NCBI RefSeq assembly: GCF_032854445.1
Contig: NC_088302.1
Coordinates: 2,170,001 to 2,234,000, forward strand
DNA from: Liolophura sinensis
Taxonomy: Eukaryota > Mollusca > Polyplacophora > Chitonida > Chitonidae
DNA: 64,000 nucleotides
Direction: 5' to 3'
A program made the translations under genes and the position numbers. The notes under the pieces were generated by a model. It was given only the letters and a program-made list of their open reading frames with translations. It was not told the DNA's origin and made no database searches. How positions within the stretch are numbered: position 1 is the stretch's first letter; each line of letters begins with the position of its first letter. Below are positions 54,901-59,315 of this stretch, piece by piece.

Positions 54901-56944
54901 CACCAGACACATTCCATTTGGCATTCTCCATCAGACACATTCCTCCTGATATGCTCCACCAGACACGCCCAACTCCATCAGACACACTCCACCTGATACA
55001 CACCACCTGAAACATTACAGCTAGTACACCGCAGCAGTCACTCACTCCTCATGACACTGTCTACCTGACACACTCCACATGAAATACTCCGCTTGACACA
55101 CCTCAGCTGGCATACCCCAGCAGAAATGCATTACCTGACACACTCCACCTGAAATCCCCCGCCTGACACACTCCACCTAGGTTCACAGATACACCACACC
55201 TGACACTCCATTAACACAGTCCGCCTGACATGCTTCACCTGACACACCACCTGGGACACTTTACCTGACATCCGATAGCAGATACACCACACCTGACACT
55301 CCACTAACACACTCTGCCTGACATGCTCCACCTCACACCACCTAAAACACTTCACGTGGCATACGATAGCAGATACACCACACCTGACACTCCACTAACA
55401 CACTCCACCTGGCATACTCCAGTAGACTCACTCTGCCTGACATGCTCCCCGTGGAGCACTTGCATACGCCAGTAGATACACTTCACCTGACAATCTGCTA
55501 ATACACTGCACTTCATATGCTCCATAAGACACACTCCACCTGACACACCTCAGCTGGGATACCCCAGCAGACACACTTCACCTGACACACACTACCAGAC
55601 ACACTCCACCTGGCACACTCCACCTTGGCACACTCCGCCTGACACACCACACGCCCCATCTGACACACTCCACCTGGCAAGCTTCACCTGACAAACTCCA
55701 CTTGGCATAGGCCATCAGACACACTTGACCTGACAGACTCGACCTGACAGACTTCCCCTGACACATTCCACCTGACACACTCTACCTGACACACTTCACA
55801 TGACACGCACTACCTGGCACACTCCACCTGGCATATGCCATCAGACCCATTCACCTGACAGACTTCACCTGACACACTCAACCGGCATACCCCAGCAGGC
55901 ATACTCCACCTGACACACTCCACCTGGCAAGCTTCACCTGACAAACTCCACTTGGCAAGCTTCACCTGACAAACTCCACTTGGCATAGGCCATCAGACAC
56001 ACTCGACCTGACAGACTTCACGCGATACACTTCACCTGACACATTCCACATGACACACTCCACCTGACACACTTCACATGAAACACACAACCTGGCACAC
56101 TCAACCTGACACACTCTGCCTGACACACTCAGCCTGAAACACTACCTGACACACTCACCCTGGAACACTTCACGTGACACACTCAACCTTGAACACTTCA
56201 CCTGACACACTCAACCTTGAACACTTCACCTGACACACTCAACCTGGAACACTTCACCTGACACACTCAACCTTGAACACTTCACCTGACACACTCAACC
56301 TGGAACACTTCACCTAACACACTTCACCTGACACACTTAACCTGACACACTGAACCTGGAACACTTCACCTGACACACTGAACCTGGAACACTTTACCTG
56401 ACATACCTCAGCGGACACACTTCACCCGACACACTCAACCTGGATTTAAAGTCATACAGGATTTAAAGTCGCCTAAGTGAAATATTAGCCCAGGTGCAGA
56501 TATCAATTAGTGATAGTTATTGATGGTAGTTAACCTAACCGTACATTCTTTTAGGTAAGCCTTTTGCTCTTAATCCATTGTAATTTCGCTCTCACATTAG
56601 TACTTTTTGTCTTGATCTACAGGAAAAAAAACAACAGACGTACAGCGCAGACAGTCCTGTATAATCCTGGATATGCAACTGGCCCTAGCAATCCACCGAG
56701 GGGAGACAGCCTTTATTGTACGATTAATGACGATCAAACGATGCCGGGCACAGCACCCCCACCCTACAACGCTCCCTACCCATTCCAATCGACTCACGAC
56801 TCTGTGTACCTGACTCCGACTTCCGGTAATTCCGTGAAGTTTACTAGACCTGAGGAAAGCGATGACAATTATGTCCCCCTATCCAGACTACCTGTACCGC
56901 TGCCTCCCAACAATGGCGATACTTCCTCGAATGTCGTGCCTTAG
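21082..56944 (+). CDS. LRP-like receptor: three YWTD propeller-EGF modules, one membrane segment, NPxY tail (gene span)
   Basis: Joining the exons listed below (leaving out 52236-52303) gives 3,327 bases, about 1,108 codons, with every junction in phase. Module 1 is at residues about 37-358, module 2 about 359-632, module 3 about 632-946, each a YWTD beta-propeller followed by a six-Cys EGF-like domain. A Thr/Ser/Pro stalk, a membrane segment (about 970-1000) and a 107-residue tail follow. Several Asn-x-Ser/Thr sites mark the extracellular part. In the LRP family such propellers bind ligands or release them at low pH, and NPxY recruits endocytic or signalling adaptors. No LDL class A repeats are seen, which sets it apart from LRP1, LRP2, LRP4, LRP5 and LRP6. 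Ligand unknown. Two breaks (codon 2 stop; frameshift pair at 29689-29724) question whether this copy is intact. Confidence 0.85.
21395..21830. repeat. 47-bp direct duplication followed by a 36-bp array
   Basis: The phrase TTGATCCCTTATCATCACAA with its flanks is duplicated at about 21404 and 21451. From about 21560, units near CGCTTAGCATTACACAAAGT plus ATCACAAAGTAAGCAT repeat about seven times. The period of 36 keeps a minus-strand frame open (CNAKRCLLCDTL repeats), which is not a gene. All within intron 1 if exon 1 is real. Confidence 0.9.
21925..22150 (+). mobile_element. SINE family 2, with tRNA-like head
   Basis: The A-box-like TGGCCCAGTGGTTAGAGCG at about 21930 is a classic tRNA 5' half. 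The B-box region (GGATCAAGTCGGG) has decayed. The body includes AGCACTGAGAGGTTAG and GTGATTGGGTGGGGTGTCAT, shared with 13687 and 36914-37060. Located in the putative first intron. Confidence 0.75.
22553..22738 (+). mobile_element. SINE family 1 copy, 5' truncated
   Basis: Shares AGCTCATGCTGGCTTTCTCT, CAACCTGCGGGTAATCGTGG, TCCCACCATGGTGTTGGCCG and the tail AATCAAATAAATAAAA with other family 1 copies. Contains a run of about 14 C near 22650. Lies just upstream of the acceptor at 22793. Confidence 0.85.
22794..23244 (+). CDS. Receptor exon: propeller 1, blades 1-3
   Basis: The acceptor TTTCCTTTCAG ends at 22793 and the donor GG|GTAAGT is at 23245; phase 1 in, phase 2 out. It codes about 151 residues with YWTD-type strands LIWSS, VYFAEL and LYWVDG, and one N-glycosylation-like site (DNITRG). 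Typical LY spacing (for example LGIAVDPRRG) leads into the next exon. At 451 bp it is the longest coding exon of the gene. Confidence 0.88.
23245..23480. repeat. Short tandem repeat at the 5' end of the 6.3-kb intron
   Basis: About three to four diverged copies of TGTTACATCACATG plus GTCGTTTGCTATTTGGTCAT-like sequence. Confidence 0.6.
23481..24256. other. Intron sequence, no feature recognised
   Basis: No coding or repeat signal stands out. The short frame 23849-24097 has no family resemblance. Confidence 0.5.
24257..24655. repeat. 44-bp diverged minisatellite, about nine units
   Basis: Units begin TTTAGGTCAGGAGG and contain GTCAGGTACCTGATGAAGGC. Starts at 24257, 24298, 24342 and 24430 give a step of about 44. 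Confidence 0.85.
24808..26465. repeat. 48-bp minisatellite, about 34 units
   Basis: The unit is close to GTGTTAGGCAGTCATTGAGA, GAACGTTGCCTTGCTGTTGT, GTCCACGG. The period (25146 to 25194 = 48) is divisible by three, which keeps a 347-codon minus-strand frame (25205-26248) open with a 16-residue repeat (DCLTPVDTTARQRSLN-like), plus shorter plus-strand frames. CTTGCTGTTGTG and CTTGCTACTGTG unit types partly alternate. I treat it as an intronic VNTR rather than a protein gene. Confidence 0.92.
26970..27780 (+). pseudogene. Second element: gag remnant
   Basis: ATG at 26970, TAA at 27087, then further frames: an Arg/Lys/Glu-rich coil (27090-27180), a PKLPVF block repeated through a small duplication (27235-27290), and a capsid-like end with VREGGPKSIPETIRLSD at 27690-27740. 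Typical of gypsy gag with a SCAN-like domain. Frames change at least three times. Confidence 0.7.
28037..28255 (+). pseudogene. Second element: aspartic protease remnant lacking Asp
   Basis: The block GQKVRVMRNTSCNGVVV matches the retropepsin start, but the catalytic triplet at 28088-28096 reads Asn-Thr-Ser rather than Asp-Thr-Gly. This copy cannot be a working protease. Confidence 0.68.
28560..29512 (+). pseudogene. Second element: integrase remnant
   Basis: CKSCSICQKSISR gives the Cys pair of the zinc region. Core residues appear as VDVDMIGPI, TDNDSNF and NGPFERFS, so Asp, Asp and Glu survive in pieces. Stops and frameshifts separate them (for example near 28900 and a TGA at about 29170). 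The last recognisable piece, ALLPSDNDNHVIIW, ends about ten bases before the splice acceptor at 29521-29522. Confidence 0.75.
29523..29775 (+). CDS. Receptor exon: propeller 1, blades 4-6, with a frameshift pair
   Basis: The acceptor TTGTAG ends at 29522 and the donor GAG|GTAGGT is at 29776; phase 2 in, phase 0 out. It codes LFWIEV and IYWVDR strands. In the main frame, TGA codons fall at 29701 and 29707. Shifting by one base from about 29689 gives a normal EYCDSDGSNVT stretch, and shifting back near 29722 gives LRKVNSLKFDSIAYYE, which continues into the next exon. The extra and the missing base cancel, so exon length fits the phase. Assembly error or a real lesion; see findings. Confidence 0.8.
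29776..30245. repeat. Tandem copies of the exon end and donor, split by a SINE
   Basis: The junction ATAGCATATTATGAG|GTAGGTGTTTGACTG (29761) recurs as ATAGCTTATTATCAG|GTAGGTG (about 29826), CAGGATATTATCAG|GTTGGTG (about 30105), TTGCATATAATCAG|GTAAGG (about 30170) and ATAGCTTAATATCAT (about 30227), each with CAATCATTCGG-like sequence before it. A SINE (29885-30082) separates the second from the third copy. Confidence 0.82.
29885..30082 (-). mobile_element. SINE family 1 copy inside the donor-repeat array
   Basis: The plus strand begins with the reverse of the tail (TTTATTTTATTGGTG), then TTACGCCGTACTCAAGA, GCCAGCATTATGGTGGGCGG and GCCGGAGAGGAAGCCAGCAT. One of the least decayed copies in the window. 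Confidence 0.9.
30556..30703 (+). CDS. Receptor exon: end of propeller 1
   Basis: The acceptor TGTTGTCAG ends at 30555 and the donor CAG|GTAAGC is at 30704; phase 0 in, phase 1 out. Codes NLLFVTDQETNKVIVF, the last YWTD-type strand of the first propeller, ending TVYAPENQPSVP, the usual lead into an EGF module. Confidence 0.87.
30888..31250 (+). repeat. Diverged relative of the inverted-repeat arms
   Basis: Aligns with the reverse complement of 9960-9600 and with 1-150: GACAGCTTTCCT..TTTTCATACCAAGCAACC..CCGTACACTAAAAATGG mirrors the arm start. I estimate 70-80 percent identity. Shows that the arm sequence is a dispersed repeat. Located in the intron after 30703. Confidence 0.72.
31251..31497. 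other. Unassigned intron sequence with a weak tRNA-like trace
   Basis: GGGCCTCACTGGTTGCAG (31364) and CGGGTCTAATCC (31407) resemble A- and B-box spacing of a decayed SINE head. Weak. Confidence 0.25.
31498..31605 (-). mobile_element. SINE family 1 fragment
   Basis: TATTTATTTATTTATT, then GATTTACGCCGTACTCAA, CACTTATACGACGGTGGGCA and GCGGTGGGAGGAAACC. The head is missing. Confidence 0.85.
31606..32615. other. Intron sequence, no feature recognised
   Basis: AT-rich and unique by eye, ending in a pyrimidine tract before the acceptor TTCCCCTAG. Confidence 0.5.
32616..32729 (+). CDS. Receptor exon: EGF-like module 1
   Basis: The acceptor ends at 32615 and the donor ACAG|GTGAGT is at 32730; phase 1 in and out, 38 codons. 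Six cysteines in EGF order: CKAKNCEHFC, then CLCQNGFTLSPDDGSC. It follows propeller 1, as in LDL-receptor family proteins. Its last 40-50 bases are the parent of the 74-bp array downstream. Confidence 0.9.
32678..33810. repeat. 74-bp array of exon end plus splice donor, about 15 copies
   Basis: Units run GTGTCTCTGCCAGAACGGAT..CTGTACAG|GTGAGTCTGACAAGG. The first seven are 74 bp apart and nearly identical. From about 33240 the units diverge (70-75 bp). Donor-like ACAG|GTGAGT, CACAG|GTAAGC, ACAG|GTGAAT or ATAG|GTGAGT are kept in essentially every copy, whereas the exon-like part decays. Each unit also holds TCTCTGCCAG, an acceptor-like string, before 40 exon-like bases. The authentic donor is most simply the first. 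Confidence 0.95.
33947..34207 (+). CDS. Receptor exon: propeller 2, blades 1-2
   Basis: The acceptor TTGCTTCCAG ends at 33946 and the donor TTCAAG|GTAGTA is at 34208; phase 1 in and out, 87 codons. Strands LIAFANK and VYFADRGRRQISKV, with N-glycosylation-like NIT, NIT and NRT sites. The exon's end (CTCAGTGATGTTTCTAACAT) resembles the 85-bp units that follow. Confidence 0.9.
34190..35960. repeat. 85-bp array derived from the exon end and donor, with a diverged tail
   Basis: Units of CACTGACGTTTTCACTGTCT..AAAATAGTG..TCTACAATCCAAAATAGTGC step by 85 bp (for example 34312 to 34397), about 13 copies to 35330. More diverged pieces continue to about 35960. A variant unit (AAAGTAGTACTGTG) recurs at 34461, 34801, 35056 and 35311, giving blocks of 4, 3 and 3 units. 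Diverged copies such as CTCAATGATGTTTTTACTG resemble the real exon end closely. Confidence 0.9.
36060..36305. repeat. 66-bp direct duplication
   Basis: AACCGAGAGCTGGATTGCAA..CCTCATTGGCCAGCGTGCAT occurs twice in tandem at about 36146-36275. Confidence 0.85.
36422..36575 (+). CDS. Receptor exon: propeller 2, blade 3
   Basis: The acceptor TACGATTTCAG ends at 36421 and the donor TCAAG|GTCAGC is at 36576; phase 1 in, phase 2 out. Codes LSYDWLRDTLYWTDSGTRQI, a textbook YWTD strand. Confidence 0.9.
36755..36887 (+). mobile_element. SINE family 1 fragment
   Basis: CGTGGGTTTCCCCAGGG, TTTCCTCCCACTATAATACT and the tail AATCAAATAAATAAATG. Confidence 0.85.
36914..37110 (+). mobile_element. SINE family 2 body, head missing
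   Basis: GAGGTTAGGGCAAGGAAACA, GGACTGGTTGGCTGTGTCAG and GTGGGGTGTTATGTCTGGTG match 22030-22130. Follows directly after a family 1 copy. Confidence 0.75.
37135..37320. repeat. About 34-bp diverged repeat, five units
   Basis: Units of CTGTCCAAGGTCCGGGATTT plus CCAAATGT, slightly diverged. Confidence 0.8.
37490..39432. repeat. About 20-bp G-rich minisatellite, about 1.9 kb
   Basis: Units near GTTAGGAGTGGAGGGTGCAT vary in length (18-22). A block of about 125 bp (GTTGGAAGTGGAGAGTACAT..) is repeated at about 37670-37900. The 3' end (39236-39430) is a cleaner 36-bp dimer (GTGCGTTAGGAGTAAAGC). The plus strand is strongly purine-rich. Open frames here are repeat by-products. Confidence 0.93.
39526..39723 (+). 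mobile_element. SINE family 1 copy with (AAAT)n tail
   Basis: GTCGCTGTGATTTCAAGTCC (decayed head), CATGCTGGCTTCCTCTCCGG, CACCATAATGCTGGCCGCCG, TCTTGAGTACGGCGTAAAAC and the tail CAAATAAATAAATAAAT. Shows the family's reading direction clearly. Confidence 0.9.
40230..40364 (+). CDS. Receptor exon: propeller 2, blade 4
   Basis: The acceptor CAATGTACAG ends at 40229 and the donor AAAC|GTAAGT is at 40365; phase 2 in and out. Codes IFWISQSPLAIRSV and NPGDIHCDPVKQ, LY-repeat spacing. Confidence 0.85.
40365..40960. other. Intron sequence, no feature recognised
   Basis: The frame 40605-41048 has no domain and runs into the 28-bp array. Confidence 0.45.
40965..42312. repeat. 28-bp minisatellite, about 48 units
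   Basis: The unit is close to TGTGTCTGTGTATGAGTACA plus TGTATTTA. At the 3' end a 56-bp dimer (TATCATGTATGTGTACATAC..) is repeated three times (42150-42310). Confidence 0.94.
42595..42835 (-). mobile_element. SINE family 1 copy
   Basis: TATTTATTTGTTTGATTGGT, TTATGCCGTAATCAAGAATA, CGGCGGCCAGCATTATGGTG and AACCGGGCAGAGCCCGGAGG. Decays after about 42720. Confidence 0.88.
42846..43115. repeat. (TA)n microsatellite between 50-bp direct repeats
   Basis: About 33 TA units at 42891-42956. AAATTTGGGGAATACAAAAC..TTAAATTGGTCTGTTGTGTA (42850) recurs at 43067 with few changes. The TA tract lies just after the first copy, and the second copy has TATATATTT at the same point, so the duplication predates the expansion. 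Confidence 0.88.
43410..43561 (+). CDS. Receptor exon: propeller 2, blades 5-6
   Basis: The acceptor CACAGAG ends at 43409 (the alternative CACAG two bases earlier breaks the frame) and the donor G|GTAAGT is at 43562; phase 2 in, phase 1 out. Codes FVFWSAHGLAAYINSG, then IVDLDIVDNYF. The sixth blade lacks a clear YWTD strand. Confidence 0.82.
43596..43862. repeat. 30-bp minisatellite just after a splice donor, about nine units
   Basis: The unit is close to ACTGTACGAACCATTTAGCC plus AGTTGTGAGA. The period is divisible by three and leaves a minus-strand frame of NWLNGSYSFH repeats, not a gene. It starts about 35 bases after the donor at 43562, but I see no resemblance to the exon end. Confidence 0.92.
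44067..44186 (+). CDS. Receptor exon: EGF-like module 2
   Basis: The acceptor TTTGTCCTCCAG ends at 44066 and the donor ACCG|GTCAGT is at 44187; phase 1 in and out, 40 codons. Six cysteines: CFENGNCDHYC, then CRCELGFDLQEDGQTC. Confidence 0.92.
44187..44865. other. Intron sequence, no feature recognised
   Basis: The frame 44573-44887 is a chance frame by appearance. Confidence 0.45.
44870..45481 (-). mobile_element. Internally deleted Tc1/mariner-like transposon with about 40-bp terminal inverted repeats
   Basis: The left end TATCGGGTGGGCATAAAAAA plus TGGGCCGTACTTTGACACT (44872-44910) matches the reverse complement of the right end (45441-45480: CATCGGGTGGCATAAAAAAT..GGCCATACTTTGATGCT) with only a few differences. 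On the minus strand, 45275-45084 codes a C-terminal transposase-like piece: FTEDELKERIKDCWKKI, then a WKKRLRE end. TA dinucleotides lie at both ends. About 610 bp remains, so most of the transposase is deleted. It sits in the intron before module 3. Confidence 0.72.
45555..45668 (-). mobile_element. SINE family 1 fragment
   Basis: TTTATTTATCCCATTCG, TTTCACGCCGTACTCAAGAA and CGACGCCGGCGGCAACAAGG. Diverged and headless. Confidence 0.7.
45812..46039 (+). CDS. Receptor exon: propeller 3, blades 1-2
   Basis: The acceptor TTCGGTTCCAG ends at 45811 and the donor CACAG|GTCAGT is at 46040; phase 1 in and out, 76 codons. Strands HILVTDLIAGRFYQV and LVYWSDLSNREIL; the FLNGTEM sequon. Confidence 0.9.
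46504..46690 (+). CDS. Receptor exon: propeller 3, blade 3
   Basis: The acceptor CTTCACAAG ends at 46503 and the donor AAAGG|GTAAGT is at 46691; phase 1 in, phase 2 out. Codes LAVDPATGNIFFSAVDAG and the lead-in to the next strand (APRAVALHSAKG). Confidence 0.88.
47086..47213 (+). CDS. Receptor exon: propeller 3, blade 4
   Basis: The acceptor GTCCATACAG ends at 47085 and the donor GACG|GTAGGT is at 47214; phase 2 in, phase 1 out. IMFWSDHGFGAHIGRANMDG, then YPNGIAIDVD: a near-perfect LY repeat with the expected GxI..NMDG and NGIAID blocks. Codes no frame long enough to be noticed without splicing. Confidence 0.9.
47214..47875. other. Intron sequence, no feature recognised
   Basis: Unique by eye, no coding signal. 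Confidence 0.45.
47876..48145. repeat. About 20-bp diverged minisatellite
   Basis: Units near GTGGTGCGTGAGACTCTG with substitutions and length changes, about 13 copies. Confidence 0.82.
48150..48545 (+). other. Possible solo LTR or promoter-bearing repeat in intron
   Basis: A TATA box GGCTATATAAGACC at about 48320-48333 is followed by AGCAGGTCAAAAGGAGAGAA and a T/G-rich stretch, as in LTR U3-R-U5 regions. An open frame runs through it (from 48152), but it continues into the 43-bp array and has no domain. No second copy is in the window to confirm LTR identity. Confidence 0.28.
48575..49130. repeat. 43-bp minisatellite, about 12 units
   Basis: Units of CGCACAACACCTCGCACAAC plus TCCCACAACAATGTACAATACTC with deletions. 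Strong strand asymmetry (plus strand A/C-rich). The overlapping frames of 100-250 codons are by-products. Confidence 0.9.
49406..49562 (+). CDS. Receptor exon: propeller 3, blades 5-6
   Basis: The acceptor CATGTTGTAG ends at 49405 and the donor AAACG|GTGAGT is at 49563; phase 1 in, phase 2 out. Strands QLFWTDGGRNVIERC and KLYYTAWNKR. Confidence 0.9.
49563..49999. other. Intron sequence, no feature recognised
   Basis: Unique by eye. Confidence 0.45.
50000..50118 (-). mobile_element. SINE family 1 fragment
   Basis: GATTTATTTATTTATTTGCT, TTTTACACCGTGCTCAATAA, GCGGCCAGCATTATGGTGGG and CCGGGCAGAGCCCGGGGGAA. Ends before the head. Confidence 0.9.
50315..50430 (+). CDS. Receptor exon: end of propeller 3
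   Basis: The acceptor TTTTTATTTAG ends at 50314 and the donor CCTG|GTAATT is at 50431; phase 2 in, phase 1 out. GITVVNKADGSNKHLLM, then SDFVIMQPNKPLP, the usual bridge to an EGF module. Confidence 0.85.
50431..51067. other. Intron sequence, no feature recognised
   Basis: Frames at 50651-50896 (plus) and 50566-50787 (minus) mirror each other and have no domain. Confidence 0.45.
51068..51193 (+). CDS. Receptor exon: EGF-like module 3
   Basis: The acceptor ATATTCCAG ends at 51067 and the donor GGAG|GTTCGT is at 51194; phase 1 in and out. Six cysteines: CSANNGDCSALC, then CACPDSVVLGSDHKTC. The donor is non-ideal (GTTCGT). Confidence 0.88.
51504..51545 (+). CDS. Receptor mini-exon: Ser/Thr/Pro stalk
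   Basis: The acceptor TGTTTTACAG ends at 51503 and the donor CCGA|GTAAGC is at 51546; 42 bp, phase 1 in and out. Codes DTPRTTSTTSSPPP, a likely O-glycosylated stalk. It joins in frame to the membrane exon at 53339. Confidence 0.72.
52236..52303 (+). pseudogene. Duplicate stalk exon that would break the frame
   Basis: The acceptor TTCTTTCATAG ends at 52235 and the donor ATG|GTAAGG is at 52304; 68 bp, phase 1 in. Codes NSRTPSKIPTSRPQTTLST-like sequence, similar to the 51504 exon. The flanking intron is also duplicated (GTTCATTTCA..TTCAACTCGTTTCATGACTT at 52123-52200 matches 51410-51480). At 68 bp it shifts the frame, and reading the membrane exon in phase 0 meets a stop, so inclusion would truncate the receptor before its membrane segment. 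Confidence 0.6.
52304..53338. other. Intron sequence with two weak exon-like stretches
   Basis: TTTTTTCCAACCAG|GTATAGC (52884) and TTACGTTACAG|ATAAACC (53171) look like acceptors, but the frames after them have no family resemblance and end in stops. Confidence 0.4.
53339..53462 (+). CDS. Receptor exon: membrane-spanning segment
   Basis: The acceptor AATATTTTCAG ends at 53338 and the donor CTGAG|GTAGGT is at 53463; phase 1 in, phase 2 out. IPDEAKSDN, then a hydrophobic stretch of about 30 residues rich in Val/Ile (SGVIVVVGLVVVIVVV), then a basic stop-transfer FRLR continuing as KKNNRR in the next exon. It fixes the orientation: modules 1-3 outside, tail inside. Confidence 0.9.
53463..54119. 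other. Intron sequence, no feature recognised
   Basis: Unique by eye. Confidence 0.45.
54120..56445. repeat. 14-bp based minisatellite, about 2.3 kb
   Basis: Units near ACACTCCACCTGAC with many variants. It fills most of the last intron and ends about 180 bases before the acceptor of the terminal exon. The plus strand is A/C-rich. Minus-strand frames of WSVSGGVCQVECVR type (14 residues = 3 units) are by-products. Confidence 0.94.
56623..56944 (+). CDS. Receptor terminal exon: cytoplasmic tail with NPxY and PPxY
   Basis: The acceptor TTGATCTACAG ends at 56622; stop TAG at 56942. It adds about 107 residues after the membrane anchor. YNPGY (Asn codon at 56663) is an NPxY signal of the kind bound by PTB-domain or clathrin adaptors in LDL-receptor family tails. 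APPPY (Pro codons from 56756) is a PPxY WW-domain ligand motif of the kind used by NEDD4-type ubiquitin ligases. DDNYVPL near the end is a further Tyr-based candidate. The tail is Pro/Ser/Thr-rich and otherwise not recognised. Confidence 0.9.
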
Positions 56945-57236
56945 AGGCATAGAGCTGCAGAAATTCAAGCTTCGGCCGACACCAAAGTGGTGTTGGTAAT
57001 TCGACACCGGGGACATCCAGGCAGGGCTTAATGGAACATAATACCTGCAAAATTAAAATAACACTCTGCTTCATGACGACATGTCCTAAACCATGCTTTA
57101 CTGACGTTTATAAGTATAATTCATAATTTGATGTGCTTTTTTTTTTTTGGAATCGCCATAATTTGCGGTTATTGTCAAGTAATACATGTAATTCCTCGTC
57201 TTGGGACTAAAGCGCCGTTTATTAGCACCCTTTCCT

Positions 57237-57242
57237 AATAAA
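57237..57242 (+). terminator. Candidate polyadenylation signal AATAAA
   Basis: About 295 bases after the stop codon. Further AATAAA copies lie at about 57676 and 58496, beyond or around the next minisatellite. Confidence 0.4.
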
Positions 57243-57719
57243 AACACACAATGGCAGAGGATATGTAGCACAATGTAGATTTTAGTAAACTAGCACGCTT
57301 GTACAGATCGGGACCATAGGCGAATGATTCTGTTGCGCCACCATTAGCTATTGTAAATCATCTGCAAACATCTACTAAACGTGTGAAATGCTGAGGTTTC
57401 CCGACTGGTGGAAACAACCGAGATACTTACTGGAAAGTGTCACATCCCATTTCTGATAGTTTTCCGGGAATACCGGAACACAACGTGGTGCTTAAGTTAG
57501 ATTTCTGGTTGGCGGAAACTCGATTATGGTTTACATGTATGTTACGTTTCCGTCAACCGGAAACTGTACAAGGATGAGGCGTTGAGATGTAATCTAACTT
57601 ACACTGCCTGGTTTCCACTAAGTAGAACCATGCGACAATGTTCTCCCTGGAGAGAAATGAGACGTTGAATGTGACGAATAAATATCTAAATGGCTGTGGG
57701 TATAACATGTATCTGGTAT

Positions 57720-58340
57720 TAAGATAGCAGTCTACCATAACCCCAGCATGACGGTCTACCATAACCCCAGCATGACGGTCCATCATAGCCCCAGCCAGCA
57801 TGACTGTCTATCATAGCCCCAGCATGACGGTCTATCATAACCCCAGCCAGCATGACGGTCTATCATAACCCCAGCATGACGGTCTATCAAAACCCCAGCC
57901 AGCATGATGGTCCATCATAGCCCCAGCCAGCATGACGGTCTACCATAACCCCAGCATGATGGTCCATCATAGCCCCAGCCAGCATGACTGTCTACCATAG
58001 CCCCAGCATGACGGTCTATCATAACCCCAGCATGACGGTCTATCATAGCCCCAGCATGACGGTCTATCAAAACCCCAGCCAGCATGACGGTCTATCAAAA
58101 CCCCAGCCAGCATGACGGTCTATCATAGCCCCAGCATGATGGTCTATCATAACCCCAGCCAGCATGACAGTCTATCATAACCCCAGCATGACGGTCTATC
58201 AAAACCCCAGCCAGCATGACGGTCTATCATAGCCCCAGCATGATGGTCTATCATAACCCCAGCCAGCATGACAGTCTATCATAACCCCAGCATGACGGTC
58301 TATCATAACCCTAGCATGACCTTCTATCATAATCCCAGCA
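57720..58340. repeat. 24/28-bp minisatellite in the 3' flank
   Basis: Units of CATGACGGTCTATCATAACC plus CCAG, alternating with a form with an extra CCAG (28 bp); about 24 units. Confidence 0.93.
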
Positions 58341-59310
58341 TGTATATAAATGGATTTGGGTACAATTGTGTGTGAAAATGATTGCATTCAACTTATACCC
58401 GGTTTCGTTCTGTATTTTTTTAGGCATGGCACTGCCTTCTACTTCTACATCTAGCCATCTTAACACTTACATTGCGTTCGCTTGTTCACTATCTGAATAA
58501 AGGAGAGACTTCCGATTTAAGCTTGACCTCTGTGTGTTGCTTCCTTATCTTCCAAGACTCGATATTTACAACGGCTACATTGTGTTGTATTTTACCTAAA
58601 TAATTCTGTTACAAGTTTTGTCGTAGCGACGCCATGTCTATAAGGTTACAAGTTAATGGCGCATACAATTCAGTTGTGATGCGCATACTGTCACAGCAAT
58701 GTGTTGAGTCGCTACAGAAATTAGTAAAATTGTTCGCATTTAAGTCAAAGTGATCTTGGTTAATCCTAGTTCAACCATGTCAATCCGTAGATGCAAATTA
58801 TTCCTCAAACAAATATTTTCACCGATATGAAGGAAATTAACGTTCTTGTGAACAAAACGAGAAGTCCCCGTCTTATATAACCACGAGCAGAATGTTAATA
58901 AATACATTTCACCTTGATCAAGATTGCACAACGATTGGATAGTTCAAATTTGGAGTGTTTGGCTGTAACCAAAACACCTGACTTGAGATGGACCATGTTA
59001 CGTCAACACTGGGTTTATTAATAAACCTTTTCGTACACACAACTACTATTGTGTCCTGTAGGATTCCTCATCAGCAGTTCATTCATAGGTTACACCATAC
59101 GTGCCCACTGATTTGCATCCTTGCAAGGCCTCTATTTAATCTAAGCCAACATACTTTGATTTGATTGGTGTTTAAGGCTGTGCCTAAAACTAGCTTTCAC
59201 TTGTATGATGTTTATGGGTCAGGATGAAAGAAACTTGAGTGCCACGAGTTGTTATGCAGTTATAGATCTCAGAGCCAGAACATTAAAACACATGACTTTA
59301 CGCCAGTTTA
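58341..59310. other. No gene supported; trace of SINE family 1
   Basis: TTTGATTGGTGTTTAAGGCT at about 59158-59180, with TTTCACTTGTATGATG after it, is a decayed family 1 piece. Nothing else recognised. Confidence 0.45.
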
Positions 59311-59315
59311 CGAAT

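Noticed and set aside
54205..55778. Minus-strand frames with regular Cys and Trp
   Set aside because: 42-base periodicity equals three 14-bp units; no splice or start context.
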